A DNA stretch of 64,000 nt from Bacteroidales bacterium (lineage in GTDB: Bacteria; Bacteroidota; Bacteroidia; Bacteroidales; UBA12077), in the NCBI GenBank assembly GCA_019038645.1, contig JAHOYT010000036.1, positions 62,001-126,000 on the forward strand, written 5' to 3'. This document shows positions 1-9,624 of this stretch, one piece after another. Each line of letters opens with the position of its first letter. The stretch's first letter is position 1. The position numbers and the translations under genes are program-made. The notes beneath the pieces are model-generated. The model was not told the origin of the DNA and ran no database searches. It saw only the letters and a list, made by a program, of their open reading frames with translations.

Positions 1-68
1 AATTATAAAGTAAATAAGTAAAAAAAATATTCTAATTTAGAGCAATCAAAAAATATTATTCTTTTGCT

Positions 69-905
69 ATGTTTGAATTTTTAAGAAAGCCTTTTCCATT
101 TAATGATGATCTAAAATATAATAGTAAACTTATATTTTTCTTAAGTTTAGGAGTTTTAGCCTTTTTATATCTTTTTCAACCGCTTGATGTAAGTTCTATG
201 GCTAATAAACAAAAGATATATGTTGTTACTGGTTTAGGTGTAATTACATTTCTTTCTTTAAGTTTAAATTTATTAATACTTCCCAGTTTATTTCCAAAAA
301 TATTTTTGAAGCGTATTTGGAATATCAAAAAAGAGATTATATGGAATATTTGGATTTTATCTACTATTTCGGTTGGTTATTTTCTTTATTACAAGGCTTT
401 AGGCATATTTAATATTGATTTTAAAATGATTCTGGGCTTAATACTAATTGCGGTTATACCAATCACAGGACTAATAACCGTTAATCAAAACAGGAAGTTA
501 CGTTCATATCTTAATCTTGCCGAAGGAATTAATAGGAAACTTCAGGAAAATAAATCAATCGAAGAAAAATTGGTGCATTTCCAATCAGATTATGTTAAAG
601 ACAATCTTTCAATAAAAGTTAGTTTTTTATTGTTGATTCGTGCAGCTAATAATTACATTGAAGTGTTTTGGAAAGAAGGTGAAAAGATAAAAAACCAGAT
701 GATAAGAACTAGTTTAAGTAAAGCAGAAGAATTATTACATGAGCATAAGTTTATTTTTAAATGCCACCGATCATTTATGGTAAATGTAAATTATATTGAT
801 AAAATCGAAGGAAGCATTCAAGGATATAAACTATTTTTTGAAAACCTGGATTTTTCTATACCTGTTTCTAAAAATTTCGCATATAAATTAAAAGAACTTA
901 TTTAG
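69..905 (+). CDS. Membrane-anchored LytTR-family DNA-binding protein
   Basis: N-terminal TM helices; C-terminal LytTR-like region (FLLLIRAANNYIEVFW...FKCHRSFMVNVNYIDKIEG). Confidence 0.85.
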   Translation: MFEFLRKPFPFNDDLKYNSKLIFFLSLGVLAFLYLFQPLDVSSMANKQKIYVVTGLGVITFLSLSLNLLILPSLFPKIFLKRIWNIKKEIIWNIWILSTISVGYFLYYKALGIFNIDFKMILGLILIAVIPITGLITVNQNRKLRSYLNLAEGINRKLQENKSIEEKLVHFQSDYVKDNLSIKVSFLLLIRAANNYIEVFWKEGEKIKNQMIRTSLSKAEELLHEHKFIFKCHRSFMVNVNYIDKIEGSIQGYKLFFENLDFSIPVSKNFAYKLKELI

Positions 906-1057
906 TTCACGTCAGAAATATGCTTAATTCGCCCCTGAATAAAGAATTTTCATCCCTAAACGAGTTATTTTAAACCTAACTTATACTATTAGCACCTATT
1001 TTTTCCTGAATACAGTGTTTCCAATTAATTTTGCCTTGTTTTAAACTATATTGAATC

Positions 1058-2233
1058 ATGAATCCATTAAACATAGGAAACTTAAAAGTTAATTTGCCAA
1101 TAATTCAGGGAGGCATGGGAGTTGCTATTTCATTGTCCGGATTAGCATCAGCAGTTGCAAATGCGGGAGGAATAGGTATTATCTCTGCAGTGGCAATAGG
1201 AATGACCGAGCCTGATTATATGAAAAATTACCGTGAGGCAAATAAAAGAGCATTGCGAAAAGAAATACGAAAAGCCAGAAGCTTAACAAATGGCGTTCTT
1301 GGTGTAAATTTAATGGTTGCAGTAACAGATTACGAAGAGTTACTTACTGTTGCTCTTGAAGAAAAAATTGATGTGATCATTTTAGGTGCAGGTTTGCCAT
1401 TAAGAATGCCACAATATGTTACGGAAAAAGGATTTGATAATATTCATACCAAATTTATTCCTAAAGTATCGTCGGCAAAAGCGGCTAAAGTAATTTTTTC
1501 ATATTGGGCAAAAAACTTTAATTATATACCTGATGCAGTTGTTGTTGAAGGACCCATGGCAGGTGGACATCTTGGATTTAAAAAAGAAGATCTTTTAAAT
1601 GATGTTGTACCTTTGGCTGATTTAGTTGAAGAAACAGTTTTAGAAATCAGTCATTTTGAAAAAGAATTCAAAAAAGAGGTACCTGTAATTGCTGGTGGAG
1701 GGGTGTATTCTGGCCGCGATATGTATGAAATTATGCAAAAGGGAGCAAAGGGAGTAAAAATGGGAAGTAGATTTGTTCCAACTCATGAATGTGATGCATC
1801 AATAAAATTTAAAGAAACTTACATTAATAGCAAAGAAGAAGATATTACAATAATTAATAGTCCTGTAGGGCTTCCGGGACGAGCAATACGAAATAAATTT
1901 GTTGATCAGATTAACTCAGGCAAGACCAAACCGTTTAAATGTTATTGGAAATGTCTCAAGTCGTGTGATTCTAAAAATGTTCCTTACTGTATAGCACAAG
2001 CACTACATAATGCTGCAACGGGAAATATGGAAGAGGGGTTTGCTTTTGCCGGATCAAAAGCATATTTAGCAACCAAAATACAGTCTGTATATCAGGTTGT
2101 TATGGAATTAAAAGTAGAGTATTATAAAATGAAATATATAGAGTATGTAAAAAACTTTCTTGGTCAAAGATTTGTGCCTGAGCAAATTAATCTTCCAAAT
2201 CTTATACCCGGCATTAGTATAAAGTTGGCTTAA
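1058..2233 (+). CDS. Nitronate monooxygenase / NPD-like flavoprotein
   Basis: PIIQGGMGVAIS start, VVEGPMAGGHLGF, VPVIAGGGVYSG and GAKGVKMGSRF motifs. Confidence 0.88.
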   Translation: MNPLNIGNLKVNLPIIQGGMGVAISLSGLASAVANAGGIGIISAVAIGMTEPDYMKNYREANKRALRKEIRKARSLTNGVLGVNLMVAVTDYEELLTVALEEKIDVIILGAGLPLRMPQYVTEKGFDNIHTKFIPKVSSAKAAKVIFSYWAKNFNYIPDAVVVEGPMAGGHLGFKKEDLLNDVVPLADLVEETVLEISHFEKEFKKEVPVIAGGGVYSGRDMYEIMQKGAKGVKMGSRFVPTHECDASIKFKETYINSKEEDITIINSPVGLPGRAIRNKFVDQINSGKTKPFKCYWKCLKSCDSKNVPYCIAQALHNAATGNMEEGFAFAGSKAYLATKIQSVYQVVMELKVEYYKMKYIEYVKNFLGQRFVPEQINLPNLIPGISIKLA

Positions 2234-2266
2234 ATCATACAGATAGTGTTTTTTTTTGATATTTTT

Positions 2267-2294
2267 ATATAAGCAATACAATATATGCTTATAT
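2267..2294 (+). promoter_or_regulatory. 9-bp perfect inverted repeat (ATATAAGCA-N10-TGCTTATAT) upstream of the cold-shock gene
   Basis: Direct reading; ends 28 nt before the csp ATG. Confidence 0.4.
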
Positions 2295-2322
2295 TTATAC
2301 TAAATTTTTTTAAATTACTATT

Positions 2323-2514
2323 ATGAATAAAGGAACAGTAAAATTTTTCAATGAATCAAAAGGTTATGGATTCATTAAAGACACAGAAACAGAAAAAGAG
2401 TACTTTGTACACGTATCTGGTTTAATTGATGAAGTTAATGAAAACGACGAAGTTACTTTCGAATTACAAGAAGGTAAAAAAGGATTAAATGCAGTAAATG
2501 TAAAATTAGCTTAG
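2323..2514 (+). CDS. Cold-shock domain protein
   Basis: 63 aa; GTVKFFNESKGYGFI RNP1 motif. Confidence 0.95.
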   Translation: MNKGTVKFFNESKGYGFIKDTETEKEYFVHVSGLIDEVNENDEVTFELQEGKKGLNAVNVKLA

Positions 2515-2544
2515 TCTAAAGATATTACGCTCATTTAAAAATTT

Positions 2545-2583
2545 AAAAGCCGTCTCAATTTTTTTGAGACGGCCTTTATTTTT
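2545..2583 (+). terminator. Intrinsic terminator after csp
   Basis: GCCGTCTCAA-N5-TTGAGACGGC followed by T-rich tract. Confidence 0.85.
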
Positions 2584-2624
2584 ATGAAGAATTGCTAATA
2601 AAACAGTTCTCTGTTAAATTAATA

Positions 2625-3674
2625 TTATTCCTTGTCAAATTCTTTTATAACAGGTGTTTCATCAATAACATCCTGTTGAGTTTTTAACTTTCTTAACCAG
2701 AGTTTTTGACCGACTTCAGGTTCAGAACCTTTTTTCATCAGGTTTTTTTCATAAAGTTTATTAAGTTTTATACCATACATTTGAGAAATAAGATACATAG
2801 TTTCTCCTTCATTTACTTCATGATATTCTAAGCCATGTCCTGCTTTACTTCTTTTTGGTTGCAGATATAGTATTTGACCATCAATTAATTTTGCTGATTG
2901 TTCTAATTCATTGTATTTATATAATTCGAATAACAACATTCCGAATTCCTCGGTTAAATCCTGAAAAGTATCTCCTTTTTTAACAATAATATAATCTATA
3001 CGATTTTTATTGTAGACTTTATGTTTATTAATACTAATGGAGAAATTATCTACATCGCCAGGAACTATTTTTAGAGAATCAGGCTGTGCTTCTTCCGAAT
3101 ACGTATTTGATATACCATTTCCGGTATCAAAAAGATATAGCTTATTATCTTCAATAATCTTAATTAACATTGAGGCATATGTTTTGCTGGTTGCATATCC
3201 TGCTTTTTGTAAACCCTTCGCCCATGATTTATAATCATTAGCCTTATAATTAAATAAAAACTGATATCTGTTCCCGTTTACAATAAAGCTTGAATGATCG
3301 ATGTATGATTCGTAAACAGATTTGTATTTTCTGAAACATTCATTTCTCCTGTCATCATCATGATATACTTTAGGTCCATTCCAGCTACTGTGACATTTTA
3401 TTCCGAAGTGATTATTTGCTTTCCTGGCAAGTGTACTGTTTCCATTATCAGACTCTAACATAGCCTGTGCCAGTGTAATACTGGCAGGAATACCGCTTCT
3501 TTTCATTTCTTTAACAGCCAAATCATTATAGCTCGCTATATATCCTTTTCGGCTCTTTAGAATATTGTTGTTTTGATTTGATACTGGCACTTGCTGTACC
3601 TTACAGCCAAATATTAATAACGGGATTATGGGTAATAATAGCTTTTTTGTCATTTTTTTTGTTATTTTGAACAA
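2625..3674 (-). CDS. Glucosaminidase (mannosyl-glycoprotein endo-beta-N-acetylglucosaminidase-like) with LysM domains, lipoprotein; start may be 3653
   Basis: LIFGCKV lipobox; ASITLAQAMLESDNGNSTLARKANNHFGIKC; two LysM-like segments. Confidence 0.88.
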   Translation of the reverse strand: MFKITKKMTKKLLLPIIPLLIFGCKVQQVPVSNQNNNILKSRKGYIASYNDLAVKEMKRSGIPASITLAQAMLESDNGNSTLARKANNHFGIKCHSSWNGPKVYHDDDRRNECFRKYKSVYESYIDHSSFIVNGNRYQFLFNYKANDYKSWAKGLQKAGYATSKTYASMLIKIIEDNKLYLFDTGNGISNTYSEEAQPDSLKIVPGDVDNFSISINKHKVYNKNRIDYIIVKKGDTFQDLTEEFGMLLFELYKYNELEQSAKLIDGQILYLQPKRSKAGHGLEYHEVNEGETMYLISQMYGIKLNKLYEKNLMKKGSEPEVGQKLWLRKLKTQQDVIDETPVIKEFDKE

Positions 3675-3736
3675 ATGTAAAAAAAATATTCGTTTAAATA
3701 TTTTGATTATTACATTGTTGAAATAAAAACCTTAAG

Positions 3737-4219
3737 ATGAATAAACGCGAAATAAAATCTATATTAATTGATTACAATTCTCCTGCCGAACTTGATAAAA
3801 AACAGCAGGAATTAATAAAAAAAGCCAAAGAAGCAGCGATTAATGCTTATGCTCCTTATTCGCAATTTGAAGTCGGCGCAGCAGTTTTGCTTGAAAACGG
3901 CGAGATTATTCAGGGTAGTAATCAGGAAAATGCGGCCTATCCTTCCGGATTGTGTGCAGAAAGAGTTGCAATTTTTTATGCAAATTCAAAATATCCTAAT
4001 GTTGCTATTAAATCGATTGCTGTAACTGCAAATACAAAAAACGGAATTATTAAAAATCCGGTGCCTCCATGTGGATCTTGCTTGCAGGTGATGTTGGAAA
4101 GTGAAAAAAGAGTTGGAAAAGATATACAGGTTATTCTTTATGGAGAAAATAAAGTAACCGTGGCAAAGAATATTAATCAGTTTTTACCAATAAATTTTAA
4201 TAAGGAAATGCTAAAATAA
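3737..4219 (+). CDS. cdd: Cytidine deaminase
   Basis: AYAPYSQFEVGAAV, GLCAERVAIF and PPCGSCLQVM zinc motifs. Confidence 0.93.
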   Translation: MNKREIKSILIDYNSPAELDKKQQELIKKAKEAAINAYAPYSQFEVGAAVLLENGEIIQGSNQENAAYPSGLCAERVAIFYANSKYPNVAIKSIAVTANTKNGIIKNPVPPCGSCLQVMLESEKRVGKDIQVILYGENKVTVAKNINQFLPINFNKEMLK

Positions 4220-4228
4220 AGTTTAAGT

Positions 4229-5830
4229 TTAGTATTTGGATAATAATTTCCGGAATTCTGCATTTGGAATTACGCCTTCTTTATCTTCAGAAAATTCAGG
4301 TTTTAACCTGTTTACAAAATACATATCAAGTTCGATATTGTTTTTTACTTCAACTTTACCACGGTGAGTACAGTCAAAATATTCTTTAATATACTCATAA
4401 GTATCACCTGATACGTTTACTTTCCCAACCTCACCTGATTGCTCCATCCTGCTTGCTTTATTTACTGCATCACCCCAGATGTCGTATGCAAATTTTTTCT
4501 TTCCAATTACTCCGGCAATTACTTCTCCTGTATGAATGCCTAAACGCAATTCCCAGGCAGTTTCTCCATTTATTTTTTTCTCTTTCGCGTAATCATTCAT
4601 AAACTTTTGGATTTCAAGTCCGGCAAGAGTAATATCTATCGGATTACTTTTATTTCTTAATGGTAAACCGCCTGCACACATATATGCATCACCAATAGTT
4701 TTAATTTTTTCTATATAATGTCCTTCAATTAGTTCGTCAAATTTTTGGATATAAACATTTAATTCATTAATTAATTCCTGACTTTCCATTACACCGGTAA
4801 GTTTCGAAAAATCCTTAAAATCTGTAAAAAGAATCGAAACCATTTTGTATTGTTTCGATTTTGCGAACCCTTTTTTCTTTAATTGTTCAGCAGTTTCGAA
4901 TGGGAGTATATTAAGCAGAAGTTCATCAGATTTTTTCTTTTGTTCAGTGATAAACTCTTTTTGTATTTCTATTTCCTCTCTTTGTTTTTCAAGTAAAACA
5001 TTAGAATTTTCCAGATGTTCTGTTAAAGTTAATAAACTTTCGTTTTTAGCTTCAAGCCTTTCTTCCGCTTCCTTAATTGCCGTTACATTTGATTCAATTG
5101 CAATATATTTAATTATTATATCCTGCTCGTTGTAAACAGGGGTAAGCGTTGTATGAACCCATATTGGATTCCCTTCACTTGTTTCCCATTTGTTTTCATA
5201 AACAAAACTATCAGCACCTTCTTTACATTTTGATATGGCATTTGCTAATTTAGGATTGTAGTCTTTGTTAAAAATACTAGCTTCAAATTTCTCTTTAAAT
5301 TCTTCCAGATCATAGCCATACATCTTCTCAAATCCTTCATTAACCCATTCGATTATACCGTCGCCACTTAATATAGCTACACCTGTTGCAGTCTTTTTTG
5401 CGACAATAGAAAGTTCACGAAGTAATTCGTGTTCTTTATAAATATCATGCTGAAATTCTCTTCGACTCTCAGCTGCTTCGATACGCATTAATAACTCATC
5501 TTTTGAATATGGTTTTTTAATGAAATCCACTATACCATATTCAAATATGCGGTCAAAATTTGTTCTGGGAGAATATTCGGTAATAAGTAAAACAGGTATC
5601 CCGTGGGTTAACTTATCCTGCTTTAATGACATGATACTTTCAATACCATGTCTTGACAATGATTCAACATTGACTAAAATAATATCAGGATTGTGTTCAA
5701 GCGAAGTACTGTAAATGTTATTTTTGGCAGTTTTAATAATTCTAAATTCGTCATTATCATCTTTAAGAACATCTTGCAAATATTCAAATGCATCACTATT
5801 ATCATCTGCAATTAATATTTTATAGCTCAT
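4229..5830 (-). CDS. Receiver-PAS-coiled coil-class III adenylate/guanylate cyclase
   Basis: N-terminal REC fold; PAS (GVAILSGDGIIEWVNEGFEKMYGY); cyclase homology domain FTDFKDFSKLTG, KIKTIGDAYM, YDIWGDAVNKASRM. Confidence 0.92.
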   Translation of the reverse strand: MSYKILIADDNSDAFEYLQDVLKDDNDEFRIIKTAKNNIYSTSLEHNPDIILVNVESLSRHGIESIMSLKQDKLTHGIPVLLITEYSPRTNFDRIFEYGIVDFIKKPYSKDELLMRIEAAESRREFQHDIYKEHELLRELSIVAKKTATGVAILSGDGIIEWVNEGFEKMYGYDLEEFKEKFEASIFNKDYNPKLANAISKCKEGADSFVYENKWETSEGNPIWVHTTLTPVYNEQDIIIKYIAIESNVTAIKEAEERLEAKNESLLTLTEHLENSNVLLEKQREEIEIQKEFITEQKKKSDELLLNILPFETAEQLKKKGFAKSKQYKMVSILFTDFKDFSKLTGVMESQELINELNVYIQKFDELIEGHYIEKIKTIGDAYMCAGGLPLRNKSNPIDITLAGLEIQKFMNDYAKEKKINGETAWELRLGIHTGEVIAGVIGKKKFAYDIWGDAVNKASRMEQSGEVGKVNVSGDTYEYIKEYFDCTHRGKVEVKNNIELDMYFVNRLKPEFSEDKEGVIPNAEFRKLLSKY

Positions 5831-6069
5831 AAAGGTTAATGGTAGAATTATTATTCAGTTTTCCCGTTTAAAAATATAACAATTAAACTAAATAATAATT
5901 TTTTTACCTTGTTTTTTAATCTCATTATAAAGTTGTTTATACATACTTTTTGCTATTTCATCAAAAACAGCAATAAAGCATGCATCTAAAAATCAAAAAA
6001 TACGTTCAGATTCTAGAATTATCTGTTAGTATTCACTATTTTTATTTGCCAAATTATTAGATACTTAAA

Positions 6070-7308
6070 ATGGATCAAAAATTACTCTTAATAAATATAG
6101 AAGACCAAAGTGCAGAAAGGATCAATTCCATTTTAAAAAAAGAATTTCCGTTATTAAATATAAATGCCCCAATAAATTCTGATATAGTTCCGGATTGTAT
6201 TGACAAGATATTACCTGACATAGTTCTTTTCGATTTTGACATTTCTGAAAATCAGATACAAAAAAACATTGATTTACTTGAGTATATAACTAAAAATAAA
6301 AAATTGCCGGTTATTGCACTTTCTTCATCAAAAAATTACAATGCTCTGTTTAAAGCGGGGGCAATAAATTTTATTCACAAGCCTTTTAAGGATGTTACTT
6401 TAATTTCTAATATAAACACGGCTTTTAACCTAAAGGGAATCATAAATTCCATTAGAATTAAGGAAAAAGTAATTGATGAAAAAAATCAGAAAATTCAGTT
6501 TCAGGTTGAGAATGAACTTAAACAGCGTGAGATGATTACTCGCAAGAATAAGGAAATTATGGCAGATATAAGATATGCCAGTAGAATACAGCACGCTATT
6601 TTACCTCAGCTTGATTTTATTGAAAAATTCTTTCATGATTATTTCATTTTGCATCAACCTAAAAGACATGTTAGCGGAGACTTTTACTGGGTTTCATGTC
6701 AGGGAAACAAAAAAATTATTGCTGTTGGCGATTGTACTGGTCATGGTATTTCAGGAGCCTTAATGCACATGTTAGGTTCCGCATTTTTGAAAGAAATTAT
6801 AGTCGGTAATAATTTTAGTACAGCCAGCGATATTCTGGAACAGCTTAGAGATCATATTATGCAATCTCTAAACCAGACTGGTGAAACAGGGGAAGCACAG
6901 GACGGACTAGATATTTCTCTTTGCATAATTGATTGCGAAAACAATAAGCTTCAGTTTTCCGGTGCCAATAACCCTGTTTATATTATCAAGAACAATGAAT
7001 TAACAGAAATAAAAGGTGACAGAATGCCTGTTGGTATTCATATCAACTTTAATAAACCTTTTACTAATCATAACATTGATCTTGAACCTAACGATCAGAT
7101 ATATTTATTTTCAGATGGATATGCTGATCAGTTTGGAGGGCCGCATGGTAAAAAATTCCGCTATAAGCAATTTAAAGAATTGCTCGTAAAAGTTAGTCAT
7201 GAACCTATGAATATTCAAAAGGAAATATTAAATAACGTTCATGATAACTGGCGGGGTGAGGCAGAGCAAATTGATGATATTCTTGTTTTTGGATTAAAAA
7301 TAAAATAA
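6070..7308 (+). CDS. Response regulator receiver-SpoIIE/PP2C phosphatase (SiaA/RsbU-type)
   Basis: REC N-terminus; ASRIQHAILP, SGDFYW, DCTGHGISGALMHMLG, FSDGYADQFGG. Confidence 0.92.
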   Translation: MDQKLLLINIEDQSAERINSILKKEFPLLNINAPINSDIVPDCIDKILPDIVLFDFDISENQIQKNIDLLEYITKNKKLPVIALSSSKNYNALFKAGAINFIHKPFKDVTLISNINTAFNLKGIINSIRIKEKVIDEKNQKIQFQVENELKQREMITRKNKEIMADIRYASRIQHAILPQLDFIEKFFHDYFILHQPKRHVSGDFYWVSCQGNKKIIAVGDCTGHGISGALMHMLGSAFLKEIIVGNNFSTASDILEQLRDHIMQSLNQTGETGEAQDGLDISLCIIDCENNKLQFSGANNPVYIIKNNELTEIKGDRMPVGIHINFNKPFTNHNIDLEPNDQIYLFSDGYADQFGGPHGKKFRYKQFKELLVKVSHEPMNIQKEILNNVHDNWRGEAEQIDDILVFGLKIK

Positions 7309-7333
7309 CTTTAACCTTTATAAATTTTTTGGT

Positions 7334-9076
7334 GTGAGAAGCTCAATTAAAATTCATTTTCTGATAATTATTAACCTGCTCTTTTATTTTTCAGTTTTCG
7401 CACAGGAAATACCGGAAAATATAAAAACGGAACTTTCAGAATATGAAAATCAAATTGAAAAATATAAAAATGAAAATAATACTCAACAGGAACTAGGTTT
7501 GTTAAACAAAGCCGCATTTCTGTGCTGGAATAACCAGTTATACTCACGTTCAATAAATCATTTTAAAAGAGTTCTCGAGTTGAATGAGCAATCAGGAAAC
7601 CAAAATGGGATACTACTTAGTACAAATTATATTGGAATGATCTATGATGAAACTGAGGATTATAATTCAGCAATATTATACTTTAGTAAAGGATTGAATA
7701 TTAGTAAAAAACTTAATGACAAAAAAAATATTACTTCTGCCTTAATTAATATTTCGCAATCATATCAACAACTAACGAACTATGACGAGTCAAATAAATC
7801 AGCACTGGAGGGTGTTGATATTGCTAAAGAATTGAATGACTTAAAGTTGGTTAGGAGTTTTTATGGAATTTTAGCAAATAATTATCAAAATTTAGGGAAC
7901 TCAGAAAAAAGCATAGAATATTTTGATTTATTTGCATCTATTGATAAATTCCTGAAAAAGGAAGAAATAAAAGATATTAAGCAACAATCTGCTACAGAAA
8001 TAAATAAAGCACAAGAAGAAAAAAAGCAAACAAAAGAAAGGCTTGATGAACAAACTGATAAGTTAATAGAAACTGAAAGCTCTCTTGCAAAAGTTGAAGA
8101 AGTTTCCTCTGAACAAAAAACGCAACTTGAACTTCAGGAATCAAAAATAAGAGCACAGGCAGCGCAATTGAAATTTGAAAGACTTGTCAGGAATTTTCTT
8201 ATTTATGGCTTTATTGCTATTCTTATTTTTTCAGGTGTTTTAATATTATTCTACCGAAAAATAAATACACAGAAAAATAAAATTGAAGAGCAGAGAGACA
8301 AACTGGATTTACAAAATCAAAAAATCAATTCAAGCATTCAGTATGCACAAAATATTCAAAGGGCTATTTTGCCGGTTAAGAATCAGATTAAAAACCTGTT
8401 TGATAGTTTTATCATTTATAAACCAAAGGATATAGTTTCAGGAGATTTTTATTGGTTTACCCGACTAAAAGACAGAGCTTTTTTGGCGGCTGTTGATTGT
8501 ACTGGTCATGGAGTACCAGGCGCATTTATGTCGATGATTGGGAGTAGTTTGTTAAATGAAATTGTTTTGGAGAAACAGGTGTCAGAACCATCAAAAATAT
8601 TATCTTTATTAGATGAAAAAATTATTGAATCGTTAAGACAGGATGAAACAGAAAATAATGATGGTATGGATGTATGTTTTATTTCTATTGACTTAAAATC
8701 AAATGAAATTGCATTTTCCGGTGCAAAAAGACCATTGTTTATTTTTAAAAATAAAACTTCCGAATTTAATGAAATCAAAGGCGACAGAATATCAATAGGA
8801 GGTGCAAAAAAGGATAAAAAGAATGAAACATTCAATAACCATATTATTCAGACTGAAACCGGAGATATACTTTATTTATCTTCGGACGGTTTAACTGACC
8901 AGAATAATTTGGAACGTAAACGTTTCGGAAGTAACAGACTTAAAGAAGTTATATTGAGCAGTATTGCAGAACCAATGGATGTTCAGAAAGAAATAATAGA
9001 AAAAGAGCTAAATGATTTCCAGCGGGATGAAGAACAGCGGGATGATATTACATTAATAGGAATAAAAATAAATTAA
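7334..9076 (+). CDS. TPR-repeat, TM, SpoIIE/PP2C phosphatase (GTG start)
   Basis: Signal peptide, TPR-like repeats, one TM, AQNIQRAILP, SGDFYW, DCTGHGVPGAFMSMIG, LSSDGLTDQ. Confidence 0.92.
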   Translation: MRSSIKIHFLIIINLLFYFSVFAQEIPENIKTELSEYENQIEKYKNENNTQQELGLLNKAAFLCWNNQLYSRSINHFKRVLELNEQSGNQNGILLSTNYIGMIYDETEDYNSAILYFSKGLNISKKLNDKKNITSALINISQSYQQLTNYDESNKSALEGVDIAKELNDLKLVRSFYGILANNYQNLGNSEKSIEYFDLFASIDKFLKKEEIKDIKQQSATEINKAQEEKKQTKERLDEQTDKLIETESSLAKVEEVSSEQKTQLELQESKIRAQAAQLKFERLVRNFLIYGFIAILIFSGVLILFYRKINTQKNKIEEQRDKLDLQNQKINSSIQYAQNIQRAILPVKNQIKNLFDSFIIYKPKDIVSGDFYWFTRLKDRAFLAAVDCTGHGVPGAFMSMIGSSLLNEIVLEKQVSEPSKILSLLDEKIIESLRQDETENNDGMDVCFISIDLKSNEIAFSGAKRPLFIFKNKTSEFNEIKGDRISIGGAKKDKKNETFNNHIIQTETGDILYLSSDGLTDQNNLERKRFGSNRLKEVILSSIAEPMDVQKEIIEKELNDFQRDEEQRDDITLIGIKIN

Positions 9077-9080
9077 TCTG

Positions 9081-9611
9081 ATGATTGATACGAATATTGT
9101 TTCACTTATGAAAAGCAAAACATTATTATCATACAGAGGTCCTTTTTACATTGAATTAATTTCTGTTTTTGGAATGAATATCAGAAATTTTAATGACATT
9201 TATATAAATGCACGAAAGAAATTATTTAAAATTTTCATTGAACTTTCACAAAATGTTTCAAATTACTCAGAAGATTTCCATATGGTAAATAATGTTCAGA
9301 GAATTGGAATAGGAGAACTCTATTTAACGGAATTGGGTGAATCGTACAGCTTTACAACCAAAAATCAGGTTAAAGTTACAGATGCTAATATTTTAGCTGA
9401 ACGTTGTGAGTTGGTAAATGCTTCTGATCAGGGTAAATTAAGAGAACTTAAAAGGGAACAAAGAATAAATTCTCCTGGAGAAAAATTCGGAGCAAGAATC
9501 GGACTAATTCAGGCTGTAATGCTTTCCCGAAATAAGCTGGATTATAAGGTTGAGGAAATAGATGAAGATTTTTCCTATTTTTCTCTTACGGTAACAATTG
9601 ATAAATATTAA
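9081..9611 (+). CDS. SiaB-family protein kinase
   Basis: 176 aa; SiaB/DUF6272-like (NVSNYSEDF, GIGELYL); immediately precedes a SiaC-like gene. Confidence 0.8.
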   Translation: MIDTNIVSLMKSKTLLSYRGPFYIELISVFGMNIRNFNDIYINARKKLFKIFIELSQNVSNYSEDFHMVNNVQRIGIGELYLTELGESYSFTTKNQVKVTDANILAERCELVNASDQGKLRELKREQRINSPGEKFGARIGLIQAVMLSRNKLDYKVEEIDEDFSYFSLTVTIDKY

Positions 9612-9624
9612 AAAGCAATATATT

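Noticed and set aside
3037-3234. Short ORFs antisense to or nested in longer genes (e.g. 3037-3234, 4845-5135, 8506-8835, 12033-12398, 31822-32139, 46225-46590, 48117-48407, 52636-52932)
   Set aside because: Each lies inside a well-supported longer gene on the other strand or another frame; low-complexity translations with no recognisable domain.
4229-5830. Guanylate cyclase assignment
   Set aside because: Lys in KIKTIGDAYM and Asp in YDIWGD match adenylate-type specificity residues rather than Glu/Cys-type guanylate residues; still needs an assay.
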